A stretch of 64,000 nucleotides of DNA from Pyrenophora tritici-repentis. Its lineage: Eukaryota > Ascomycota > Dothideomycetes > Pleosporales > Pleosporaceae. The position numbers and the translations under genes are program-made. The stretch lies in the NCBI RefSeq assembly GCF_003171515.1, contig NC_089390.1, positions 744,001-808,000 of the forward strand, written 5' to 3'. Shown here piece after piece: positions 19,903 through 30,299 of this stretch. The notes under the pieces are model-generated. The model did no database searches and was not told where the DNA came from. It saw only the letters and a program-made list of their open reading frames with translations. The stretch's first letter is position 1. The number at the start of each line of letters is the position of its first letter.

Positions 19903-22095
19903 TATTTCGAGAAACACCCATATGGGAGTTGACGTACCGGGTACAACAAATATGCGGGTGGAAATGCAGCATACCTATCACATCGGATTGTGCATCCTGC
20001 ATGATGCCAATATATGAATATGCATATCTGAAAATGTCCATGAACAACTTAGACGCGCGTTTCTTTGCTCATCATGTTCCTGGGTTCTGACCTTGTTACC
20101 CGTTGCATATGCATGTGCATATTCGTCCTATCGTTATCTACAGTAGGATATCTCGGTACTGCTAGTAGCTAGTGCGGTGCGTGGCTTCATGTAGGAACGC
20201 GTGGCATGGCGGCGCGGCGCGATGGGCTGAGGCAGTTTGGTGTACGTAGTGGGTATGCAGTGTAACTGTAGTGTGGAGTATGTGGTGATAAGGGTGGGGG
20301 ATAAGGTTGTATGTGGAGGGGGAGGGGGGATGGTGGAGATGGGCATGAGGGTCAGGGTGAAAGGCCAATCTCTATGATACTAGATTGTGAACGTGTAAGG
20401 GCGCGTAGAAGAAGGCACACAGGATACGTATACATCTTTCTTTTACCAACAATTCAATTCCTGCACTTCCCATCATCTCATCCTTACAACCCCCTCCACT
20501 ACCCAGATACCGACTGCTAGATACCTTACCGGGAGATCTTCGGCACAAGCAAACCAGCACAGGTGCAGCTACACACACCCAGTCCCACGGAACGGTTTTC
20601 CTTTTGCCACAATCGTCGCAGCCCAGACGTTGGTTGATCTCTATTAGTACACCCACTTAATATACTACTAACTTACTGTATACACCGGCGTCGGGGCGGT
20701 ACCGTAAAACCAAGGTACCGATACACGTGGGATGACGTCGATGGTGTTATGGATTCCAAGTTCGGGATCGGCAGTTAGCGGACACAGGTGAATGCTAAGC
20801 TTGTAGTAATGGTCTAGTCGGATAGGACCCAGGCAATGGCGGCCATGTTCGCATGAAGACATAGGTAGGGCAGATGAGGGTGTGGGCGGTGTTTGTTTCT
20901 AGCAGATTGGTTGTGATAATATTGAGAGTGATATAGTTAGTAATAATGTATGTCGGGAAATTACTAGGCTTGTTGGGATGAATGCGTGTGGGAAGGCCCG
21001 CTGTTATAATGAGGTTTATATAGAAGAGGGGCATGTGTTATAGGAGGATAAAACGTAGATCCTAAGGCTGTTTTGGGGGAGGAATGTTTGTTCGTTGTGT
21101 TATCTACAGTAGTTCATTACTGTATCTTGGTTTGTGTACGTGAGAGGTGAAAAAGAGCGCTGTGTTCAACGGTATTATGAGCGTGAAGCATGTTGATTAG
21201 TAGCCATTGAAGTTGCGCTATACCCTGTTATCTGTGTGATATTGATACAATGTCATCACTTCTCAAAAACACAACCTCTTGTGGACCTGATGTGCATTCC
21301 CCTCACATGTGTTGTTTATGCAAAGACATGCTCAGAAATTACCCCCATCATCGCATTGATCCTCAACACCCACAAACCTCCTCATTATCCCCCCATTTTA
21401 ATCTCCCCGTACTCGCCAGCATTACCACTCCTCAACAAACCTCTCAACTATCTTCTCGCCCCCTTTTCACCCGAAACAACCTCATCCGACATATGACCAG
21501 GAACAGCGTATCTTAATCCCTGCCTACACAATGTCGCTTGCGAACGGCGCCTGGAAAGATAATTTTAGCGATTGGTTTGCGTAGCTGATGCAGGTTGTGT
21601 CAGACGCGTTCGGTTTGGTGCTGAGAATAGCAGTCTGACGTGTGATGTTTCACTTGGGCGGGATGGGAGGGGCGATGGCGATGGGTGGTGATGTGGACGG
21701 AGTAGGGGTTTAGTAGATGGGATAGCCCTGGAGGGATGCGCATAGGATGATGTTTTGGTTGGAAGGGGTCTTTGAGTACGGGCGCATGCGTCTGGGTAGA
21801 TGAGAGGGATAGCTGGGGGCTTGCACAATTTTCACGCGTAGAAGAGTAGGTGAACCTAACCATCATTTCAGCCTGAAGTTTTAATTAAGAGTTTTTTGGT
21901 AATTGCGACATTATTGTCTTGTTGTATTCTGTTTGTAAACTTGGGCATTCAAAATGGTGACGTCTTTATCTGGAAGCTACACGCGTGAAAGTCTCGGAAC
22001 GCGTTCCGAATGATTACATACACACCTGACATACCAACACTGCGCGACAAACACTAATCTCGGACTACTCACCTCCTACCAGCTTAATACATCTA
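19903..22095. other. 2.2-kb gene-free block
   Basis: No ORF here has family features. The DNA is uneven in composition: GT-rich at 20250-20350, AC-rich at 21380-21450, and AT-rich with ATGCATAT-type motifs at 19990-20120. It may hold decayed repeats I cannot classify. The last 80 bp are the leader of the Rad51-like gene. Confidence 0.45.
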
Positions 22096-23610
22096 ATGGA
22101 TGCATCTGTAGCCAACGTTGTTACCCCACCTGAGCATGTAGAACCCGTATTCGCCTCTCAACTTATCAGCGACGAAAAGCTGGACGATCTGGTAGACCGC
22201 GTGTGCCATTCCAGAACAAGCAGACGAAAGTGTGAAAAGAGCAGGCTAAAAACCAATGTCAGAAGTGTGGATGATGCGCTGGGCGGAGGACTTGAAAGTG
22301 CAACAGTAGTCTGTGTCAGTGGTGAAGCTGCAGCAGGTACAAGTGAGGTTAGTACATAAACGATCTGAACATGTACTCCTGCCTAAACATCGCAAGAAGC
22401 CCATCGGGATGGATAGGAAAGAGGGGCTGTGTCATAGGTATACACATCCGAAAAGCTGACCGCAGCTAGATCTGCCGCACTTATCTCGTCTCATCTCTCC
22501 TGCAGCACGCGAACTCAACGGCTGCCGTTATTGATACGACTGGAAACTTTGATATATTCCGAGTCCACACGCTAATTGTGGCAAGACTATCAGCGCATGT
22601 AGATGGCATCCCGGAATCTTTACGGTCTTTGCTGGACCCAGAAAAAGGCGTTGGGATCGAAGAGGTGGCGGCTATGGTTCTAGATCGTGTGAACATTATG
22701 CGGGTTTTTGATTTTGAGGGCGTGAAAGAGGCGGTGGGTGAGATTGAAGCAGCGCTGGAGAAAGTGGAAGATGAGGTGGAAAGAAAGAACGTAGTCGGCC
22801 TAGTGGGAGAAGAGGAGGAGAAGAGGATGAATGAAAGAGAGGACATGCCAAATGAACCGGAGAAACCAAAGAGGACCTATGTTGCAGACAGCGAAGATGA
22901 AGAGGACGGCGAAGAGGACGAGATGCTATTCAATATCGAGACTATTGAGACTACCACAACAACAGTGGCGGCACCACCAGTCCAAATCGCGACGTTAAAC
23001 ATAAGCCCCTCAAAGCCCTTAGAACAACAACCCAGTACCATCAAATTCATTCTCATCGAAACCCTCGCCCAAGTCATCAACCCCCTTTTGAAGAAGGATT
23101 ACATACAAGGTACGTCCACACCACCTTTCTCTATCTCCAACAAACCCACACACTAACCATTCCTTCCCTCCAACAGCAAACGCCCTCTCATCAGCCTTCC
23201 TCGCATCTCTTGCATCCATAACTCATAAACATAACCTCCACACTCTGCTCATCAACCCCATCATCCCTCCCCGCCTACCCTCGCCCACCCGTCCACCAGC
23301 AGCAAACGCACCTCCACCACGCCAGCGCCAGGAACCACCTCCAATCCCGTCTGTATTTGCGAGTAACACTGCGGTCCCAGCATTGATGAGTGTGCTGGGA
23401 CGGTATACAGATTTAGAGGTGTTGGTGGGGAAGATGCCGAGGCGGAAGGGGGACGCAAAGTTGTTCTATAGCGAGAGCAGTAGGAAGCAAGGGGTTGAGA
23501 CTGTGGGGGTGTTGGAGGTAGTGAAAGATCGAACGGAGGGCCGGAATGAGGCGTGGGCAGACTTGTCAACAATCAATCAGATCGGCATGATTGATTCCTA
23601 TCTAGGTTAA
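22096..23610 (+). CDS. Rad51/RecA-like repair protein, C-terminus rewritten by a MITE, 441 aa
   Basis: Exons 22096-22347, 22470-23109 and 23177-23610. Introns start GTTAGT and GTACGT and end CTAG and ACAG. The product has the RecA/Rad51 core layout: VDDALGGGL, then a P-loop-like GEAAAGTSE (residues 76-84), then TAAVIDTTGNFDIFRV, and a later FILIETLAQVI in the Walker B position. The usual P-loop Lys is Thr and the Walker B Asp is Glu, so ATP binding is doubtful. An acidic insert (SEDEEDGEEDE) sits mid-protein. It looks like a divergent Rad51 paralogue (Rad55/Rad57/RAD51D type) for homologous recombination, but the exact orthologue is unclear. The last 17 residues and the stop come from MITE B at 23558. 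Confidence 0.7.
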
Positions 23611-23685
23611 AGGCTGCCTAATGAAGTAATTCTTTAACCCATATAGGAATCAATCATGTCGATCGATTGATTGTTGACAAGTCTG
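23558..23685. mobile_element. hAT-type MITE B (128 bp) inside the Rad51-like gene
   Basis: The termini CAGACTTGTCAACAATCAAT (23558) and its reverse complement (ending 23685) form 21-bp perfect inverted repeats, with further imperfect pairing inside. The flanks are identical 8-bp repeats ggcgtggg (23550-23557 and 23686-23693), the hAT duplication length. The left end lies in coding sequence. The MITE supplies a stop at 23608-23610. The terminus matches MITE A (2048) at about 16 of the first 19 positions. Confidence 0.88.
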
Positions 23686-23776
23686 GGCGTGGGCGATCTT
23701 TGGGGAGAGTGACAAGGGGATTGGGGACGTGATGGGGAAATGATGGGTGTTGTGTTGATCTATAGACTTCTATCCT

Positions 23777-25261
23777 CTATGGTAAAGTCTGAGGTGGTTC
23801 CTCGAGGTACCAGGCGTCGTCTCCTGTATTTCTTATCCACCCTTTCAATGCCGCTCTCACATCGTCTTTGACTTGCTTCCTATCTCCAAGTACCTCTGTC
23901 CCCTTCACCTGCTCATACGTCTTCCTACCAAGAGTCTCACGTACAAGCACTGCGCCCCCAACAAGTCCAGCCAAACGCAGAGCCTCCATCCACATACCCC
24001 TCCGACAAACCCTACTCGCCCCTCTAGGATCCATCTGTTTGCGTCCCTGCAACACACCTCCAATAAGCGTCTCCTGCCAACTCGGGGTCCACACAGCAGA
24101 AAGATTGCTCGACACCGCTTTTTCAGCTGCAGAAACCGCGCGGCGGGACCACGTGAATTCTCGCTCTGTGGGCAGGATATTGAAGGGTTGGAAACGGTAC
24201 CCTTCTTTCCAGTTTCCAGTCTGCATCTGCGTGAGATTTCTAAGACGGCCTGAGGACGAGAAGGCTCGCGTACAAGCTTCCGGTACGTATTGAGAGGATG
24301 GTAGGACTAGGGATTCCAAGTACGCGTTCCGCGGGCTGATCAGGAGGGAAGTCGTTGATGATAAGAGGGAGGTTGCTTGCTTTGCGGCTAGTTTATCTGT
24401 GCACGACTTGCTGAGTGTAGGAGGTGCATCTGGGCGTGAGGGTTTCGCGCGAACGATGCCTAGGAGAGAGAAGTTTGAACGGCCTCGGAGGGCGGATGGC
24501 TCTTGGTCTGCTGAAGAGGAAAGGGTGGGTGGTGCGCTAGTCCAGGGCGTAGCATTTTCTTGTAATGCCATGGTGAGCTCCATACTGGCGTCGCCGCAGG
24601 GTGCTTCGGAACAGTACATGTAGAGGGTGACGTCTTCTCGGATGGTGAATGGTTGCTGTTCGGATGTGCATTGAGTGGCTTCTTCGGGTACTCGCTGTCG
24701 GACAATGTCTGAAATTGGGTAGGGCGGTGTTGATATGAGGATGCATTCATCCAGTAGGTAGCGATTAAAAGCTCGGATAGCGACGATTTCTGCATGCCAG
24801 TCGTGGAGGATGTTTCCGTGGGCGAGAAGGAGTTTGTTTGATGGGAGACATTTCATGCCAGTTCTACAATGGCGTCAGTTAATACATTGTTCTTCGGATG
24901 TAATTCCTGAAAAGCCAATTTTTTCTTTCATGTAGCCATGTGAATCAGTACGGCTTATGATAGTCCACTATTGCTAGGGAGCTAGAGATGCTCCAGTCCA
25001 CGATGTTCTACAGAATCAAGTCATTGCTTACCCTAGAGAAACACATGAAAGTCTACCGCCTTCACTAGTTCATGAGCATAAGCAACTACAGCTCCTTTCG
25101 ATTCCAAACACGCAGGAGCGGTTACCGTTACACGTGACGATACCTGCGAGAGGCACCCATTCCCTCGATCCATCATTGCGAGACCGAGGCTTCCTCTTGT
25201 CCGGCAACCGATCAAAGGCTTCCAGCACGCAGTCAGCGATGGCAGTTGCATCTGGCATCAT
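23777..25261 (-). CDS. TAD1: tRNA-specific adenosine deaminase Tad1/ADAT1, 415 aa
   Basis: Exons 25134-25261, 25032-25064 (only 33 nt) and 23777-24863. Splicing joins ..LAGIVT, EGGRLSCVSLG and TGMKCLPSNK.., the conserved ADAT1 N-terminus. The start is MMPDATAIADCVLEAF; an in-frame ATG-like extension upstream is possible. Zinc and catalytic residues are visible: His77 and Glu79 (DWHAE), Cys143 (EAPCGD) and Cys208 (KSCTDKLA). The enzyme deaminates A37 to inosine in eukaryotic tRNA-Ala. The region between the second and third zinc ligands is of ordinary length. The first intron uses a GTGTAA donor. The gene is divergent from PIN4, with about 210 bp between their starts. Confidence 0.88.
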
Positions 25262-25472
25262 GATGGATGGTGGTTGGTGAAAAGTGCGGAAGCCGAAGCT
25301 CGAGCGCCAATGCATCGCATCTTGTCGCGCCCCGCTTCAGACCTGCAAGCTCATGACCCACTGATTAGTCTACGCCTAGCTTACCATACCTTCATAACGC
25401 GCTGAAAGCAAACTACTGTTGCTCTCTACCCACCACCCATATTCGAGGGAAATCCACGCCAGCGCACCCATC
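25262..25472. promoter_or_regulatory. Bidirectional promoter TAD1 / PIN4
   Basis: About 210 bp separates the start codons of two divergent housekeeping genes, so their promoters must overlap here. No TATA box is evident. Confidence 0.5.
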
Positions 25473-25850
25473 ATGGCCCCTAAAAATAAAGGCAAAGGCA
25501 AAGATGACTCCAAATCTGACGCCAAATCCGACTCCAAAGCCAGCAACTCCAAACTCAAACCCGCAACCTCGATAAACGTCCGCCACATCCTCTGCGAAAA
25601 GCACTCCAAAAAAGAAGAAGCCCTCGAGAAGCTCCGCAACGGCGCCAAGTTCGACGAGGTGGCGCGCGAGATGAGTGAGGACAAGGCTCGTCAGGGAGGG
25701 TCGTTGGGCTGGAAGGTGCGAGGTAGTTTGATGCAGGAGTTTGAGAAAGTGGCGTATGAGTTGGAGCCAAGTACGACAGGGAGTCCGAAGATTGGTGAGG
25801 TCAAGACGAGTGAGGGGTATCACATTGTTATGGTGGAGGGGAGGAAGTGA
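25473..25850 (+). CDS. PIN4: Parvulin-type peptidyl-prolyl isomerase (Par14/Pin4 family), 125 aa
   Basis: The start is MAPKNKGKGK at 25473; an 18-codon upstream extension looks like leader. The N-terminal 33 residues are Lys/Ser/Asp-rich (KGKGKDDSKSDAKSD), as in Par14 proteins, and may bind DNA or pre-ribosomes. The rotamase domain fills residues about 35-125: NVRHILCEKHSKKEEAL, GAKFDEVAREMSEDKARQGG, LGWKVRGSL, then EGYHIVMVEGRK. Both His of the parvulin core (RHIL, YHIVMV) are present. It catalyses cis/trans isomerisation of X-Pro bonds and has no WW domain, so it is not the Pin1/Ess1 type. No intron. Confidence 0.92.
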   Translation: MAPKNKGKGKDDSKSDAKSDSKASNSKLKPATSINVRHILCEKHSKKEEALEKLRNGAKFDEVAREMSEDKARQGGSLGWKVRGSLMQEFEKVAYELEPSTTGSPKIGEVKTSEGYHIVMVEGRK

Positions 25851-26482
25851 TGGGGGATCGGTGGGCTGGGTTGCGCAGAGGGAAGGGCAAGGGATGGCTG
25901 CGGGAGATTTACAAAAGCTACCCTACTATGCGCGTGTTGGCAAGTAAGGAATAAACTATAAGAGATACCCCTTTACTTATGCGCAACCCATGCGTTTTCA
26001 CGATGATCTGACAATGAGAATGGGTAGTAATCACAACGCGCACATATACACCACCCCCACGAAAAGATCGAGCCGCTGACAGCTCGTTTATTATGTTAGT
26101 GGTGGTCCATGTGATGAGTGACCGGCTCATTTTTGGCGTTATTGGGGATGTATACATGGTTTCTCGCAAATCGCGAGTTCTTGCTCTCGACAAGTCGCGT
26201 TCAGGGTCCGTGTTTCAGCTAGCGCACAAGCAAAAAGCATTAGAGAAACGCGTCTGGCGTCGCGCAACCCTCGTGATCTACGTCATACCTAGGTAGCCAC
26301 GGATGTATTGCGGCGATGGCGAGATATAACAATGAGACGTCGCACGTCTTCTACCCCTCTTTTCGCCCACTGAAACGTACTCATTTTTGTTGAATTGTGA
26401 TAGCTACTACTGCGTGTGGCTAAAATATCTCGCCTTTTCTATCGCAACCTGACTACGATACGACACGTGTGCTGCTTGCATA
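25851..26482. other. Intergenic, no gene seen
   Basis: 3' region of PIN4 and upstream region of the DUF7726-like gene. The short ORFs here are not supported. Confidence 0.5.
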
Positions 26483-27420
26483 ATGACGAAGCGCACATCA
26501 GACCAGTTTATGCAGACCAACCCGTATGAGGATGAGTTTGAAGTGCTGGGCTATGAAGGCGATGCACCTGTAGTTGTGGTGGACGATTGCGATACTGTGC
26601 GGTATACCAGAATTTCCTCTACCAATTTAGAAGATAATTTCCCATCTATCACGTTCGGCTGTTAATGACATGTCTTCTGCAGACGCAAGATCCGCGCCTT
26701 GATCGACAATGGGGAGATGAAGGTTGGCGAGTTCCAGAAAGCAATCGATGTCCTGCCGACGACGTATTCGCGCTTCATGAGCCAGAATGGTAAAACAAAG
26801 GGAGAACAGTCTTCTGTGTATCTGGCAGCATGGAAGTTTTTCAAACAGCGCGAGATGATGGGCATCAAGACTGTGCCAAACAAGAAGGTTAAAAAGGCTG
26901 GGGAAGGGGACGGTCCGCCGCCTGTTGACGATGTGGAGCTAGAGGGAGAGACCGAAGACAAAGTGCCAGTGTACGGTAAGTTGTGGTATATTCTAAAAGT
27001 AGTGAAAGCTAGCGCTGACCGTGTCAAGACACATGCGACGATGTTCGCAGGAAGATCAACGCGCATCTCAAGAAGCCTGGCGTGACACAAGCCTCCTTCC
27101 TCCGCGCTGCCTCGGCGTCCTTCCATACAACCGAAAAGAAGCTGGCCGCCCGTTCACTATCCACCTTCCGCAGCAAGCATGGAGCATACGAAGGCAACAT
27201 GTCTGACATCTTCTATGGCGCCTACGTCTACTTTGAAAAACTGCGCATTAAAGAGAAAAAGCCAAAGAGCAAGAAGAGAGAAGAGATGGAGGAGATTCAT
27301 GCAGAGAGAGGAGGTCTGCTTAGAGATCGTGCGATGGACCGGGTGATAACGTTGGTGAGTGACCACTGGCATTACGATGCGTATGCTAGGACAGTCCTCA
27401 ACGGTCAAACTTTCGGGTGA
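26483..27420 (+). CDS. DUF7726-like protein with duplicated domain, 267 aa
   Basis: Exons 26483-26601, 26683-26975 and 27029-27420. The donors GTATAC and GTAAGT and the acceptors GCAG and CAAG join the frames ..CDTVR|RKIRALIDNG.. and ..VPVYD|TCDDVRRKINAHL... The second half repeats the first. Each unit begins CD(T/D)VRRKI, followed by a helical stretch ending in a Tyr/Trp-Phe-rich helix (VYLAAWKFFKQREM, then IFYGAYVYFEKLRI). This layout matches a fungal family of unknown function that I recall as DUF7726. It is helical, basic at the C-terminus and lacks membrane segments. A homeobox-like or DNA-binding role has no direct support here. Convergent with the Mim2 gene. Confidence 0.65.
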
Positions 27421-27578
27421 GAGGGTGGGCGTGGACCTCGACTTGTTAGATGGAAACATCCATTGTATCGTAGCGAAAGGTAATATGTACATGTGCCGTT
27501 TGCATTGACTGCGTCCTGTGAATCCCAACGCCACCAACGCCTTTGCTCGAATGCATAGTATATGTAAAGCCGTGGCGC

Positions 27579-27972
27579 TCACAATGATGCGGCCGCCTCA
27601 GCAGCTCCTGCCAGCTTGAACGTCTTTGGACTGGAGAAGACGATTTCGACGGGGTATTTCCACTCCATGAACTTGGCCCACCCTTCTCGATAGTCAGCAT
27701 CCAATCGAACAACTTCCATTTTCCCGTGACGCACCCCAATACGCAGCTTTCCTGCCAAAGTATTTGCCCAGGTATGGAACCATGACCATGGTTAGCAACA
27801 GCTCCAGCTGCTGCAGCGACTCTCTCCATTCTCGGTCTGCATCTGATATGTACTCGTCTTCGTCTGCCGAGGAGCTTGTGGCGGATGATGGTAAGGAGTC
27901 GACTTCGTCATTGGAGAATACACCTGGGCTGGTAGAAGGTTCGATGAAGCCCTCGCTGTTGCTCATATCCAT
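27579..27972 (-). CDS. MIM2: Mim2-like mitochondrial outer-membrane import protein, 113 aa
   Basis: Exons 27735-27972 and 27579-27682, with a 52-bp intron (GTGCGT..GAAG). Splicing restores KAAYWGWAKFMEWKYPVEIV. The N-terminus is acidic and Ser-rich (DEVDSLPSSATSSSADEDEY). Then come EWRESLQQLELLLTMVMVPY with one membrane helix (about residues 62-80), LGKYFGRKAAYWGWAKF, and an Ala-rich end. This matches what I recall of fungal Mim2, which with Mim1 inserts alpha-helical proteins into the mitochondrial outer membrane. The start at MDMSNSEG is chosen because upstream sequence in frame looks untranslated. Named from memory of the family pattern, so orthology needs an alignment. Confidence 0.65.
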
Positions 27973-28316
27973 GGCGGCGGTATGATGGGGGTATTTGAGA
28001 CGAAGATAGAATCCGACTAAGAACGGCTCGCTACCGTGAGAACATTGAGATGCAATGCAATGCGACACGATGGCAGCGCGTTTGGTGATGGTGACCCTGC
28101 AGCCAATGAGCGTTGGTGGGGCTGAGCGGGTTGTATCACGTGATGCAAATCTTGGCACCCAGCGTTCGACTCATACATGTGTTGCGGCCAACTTTGAGGT
28201 AACTACCTGCCCTTGTTCTTTCACCACCGACCCTCTACAACACCGAAAACGACGAATTCATCCCAAATAATCTGCGCTACAAGACCGAAGCAGATAATTC
28301 GACTACAACCGCAATC
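27973..28316. promoter_or_regulatory. Divergent promoter MIM2 / SUI3
   Basis: 344 bp between the start codons of two divergent genes. The last 80 bp carry a CAAC-rich leader before the SUI3 ATG. No TATA box seen. Confidence 0.45.
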
Positions 28317-29603
28317 ATGGCTGATACTGTACGTCATCCAACCCCACGTTGGACGTCAAAATGGCGAAATAGGCGCACCTTTGCACTTGGGGAAAAGCGG
28401 AGACGAGGCTCCGAAGCGCCGTGAATTCTTGAGAAATCTAGAATCTAGGCCGCCTCTGATAGCTGCTGTCATGGTTGCCATGCTGTGGCGTAATCAGCTT
28501 TTCCTCAAACGCTGGGGTCGTACTACGCTATCGACTACCCAGGTCACTGTGATTCACATACTAATACAAAGACCAGGACGATCTTCCCGACCGCAAACCT
28601 CGCAAGTCTGTCCAGTTCTCAGAAGGCGCCACCATTGTTGACAGCAACGGTGAAGTCACCGAGTCGATCGATATGAACGGCAGCAAAGATTCCGCCGAGG
28701 CCCACTCCTCAGGCGCTGGTGAGGCTACCCACACATCACAGACAGGACACATACTGACTGCTATAACAGCAGGCGACGACAAAGAAGTCGACGAGGTTAC
28801 CGACATGTTCGCTGACCTTGCTAAGAAGGTACGGCTCACCAACAACGTTACATATCAGCTGGCTGACATGGATACAGAAGAAGAAGAAGTCGACCAAGAA
28901 GAAGGAGGGGGAGGAGGAAGATGGCGCAGAGGGCGACTTTGCTGCTCTCAAGAAGAAGAAGAAGTCCAGCAAGAAGAAGGTCGAGGACGACTTCGAAGCC
29001 AAGCTCGCTGCCGCCGGCGGAGACAAGCCCGAAGGCGAAGAGGAGGCCGCCACTCCCGAACCCGAAGTACAAGAAGGCGATATGATGAAGGGAACCGGCA
29101 TCTGGCAACACGACTCGACAGCGCCCATCAACTACACCCTTCTCCTCAACCGATTCTTCACACTTCTACACGCGCAACATCCCGACCTTGCAAGCTCGGG
29201 CACAAAGAGCTACAAAATCCCACCCCCACAGTGCATGCGCGAAGGCAACAAGAAGACTGTGTTCGCCAATCTCGCTGAGATTTGCAAGCGCATGAAGCGT
29301 TCAGACGAGCACGTTGCCCAGTTCCTCTTCGCCGAACTGGGTACTAGCGGTTCCTTTGCTGACCAGAAGCGCTTGGTTATCAAGGGTCGTTTCCAGCAAA
29401 AACAATTGGAAAACGTTCTCAGGCGGTATATCGTCGAGTACGTGACTTGCAAGACCTGCCGTTCACCCGACACGGATCTGTCCAAGGGAGAGAACCGTCT
29501 CAACTTCGTCACCTGCAACAGCTGTGGTTCAAGGCGTTCGGTACAGGCCATCAAGACTGGTTTCTCGGCCCAAATCGGAAAGAGGCGGAGAATGGTGGGT
29601 TAG
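28317..29603 (+). CDS. SUI3: Translation initiation factor eIF2 subunit beta, 312 aa
   Basis: Exons 28317-28328 (ATG plus three codons), 28577-28718, 28770-28828 and 28878-29603. The first intron is 248 bp; the others are about 50 bp. The N-terminus carries the Lys-rich blocks expected in eIF2-beta: KKKKSTKKK and [10 protein letters not shown], two visible, that bind eIF5 and eIF2B. The conserved core follows ([52 protein letters not shown]). It ends in a C4 zinc finger with CKTC and CNSC (CRSPDTDL between). The factor delivers initiator Met-tRNA to the 40S subunit. Length is normal. Confidence 0.95.
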
Positions 29604-30299
29604 AAAAATTGGTTTTACGCGCTTCACAAGGTTTACGGCTGGTATGGTATTGCTTTGGCTTCTTGATAGACGCCATGACTGTTTCTGTTCCAGTCTCGCT
29701 GGTGTAGGGTTTTCACAATGGATTCCACGGTATATGGAGGTTCGCTGGCTGTACATTCAAGACGGGTTAGGAACATGAACAATTCATTTTGTTGACGACG
29801 ATTTGACCAAGGGGCTGAAAGTGGAGGCTAATCGTGCAATATCCCTCGTGTTGACGAATCAAATGCGTAGGAGTAGCATACGCGCTTGCACTAAGCATCC
29901 TTCTTCCTGCACCATACCCTCTCCATAAGCACCGAAAATAGCGCATGACCCGTACGAGAAATCAAAGCTTACCGTGGCACAGCGTTGGCACATGCAGAGC
30001 GGCGAGTGCGGGGCGCTGTTCGGGCGGCTGCACGTACCCCGCTAGCCAACAGCTGCGCGTTCGACGATGCCCAGTGTAGCTTGATCAAGAAGAAACGAAT
30101 GGGGCGCGCGGTTAAATGTGTATGCTATACTGCTTGTGGACCTGATAACTCCGTGCCATGAACTGATCTATCCTCTCTCCTCCCTACTCCTTTCGTTCCT
30201 TGAGCTTGCGCTTGTGATTGCTAGTTGACATCTGCACGAAGCTCTTGTTTAGCTATACGTCTAACTGTGCCCCTCCAAGGCCCGAGTGAATTCTTCAAT
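29604..30299. other. Intergenic SUI3 - AIM24
   Basis: 3' region of SUI3 and promoter of the AIM24 gene. No ORF of interest. Confidence 0.5.

Noticed and set aside
23558..23685. Inverted repeat considered as a transcription terminator of the Rad51-like gene
   Set aside because: The ggcgtggg duplication and the restored reading frame on removal show it is an insertion.
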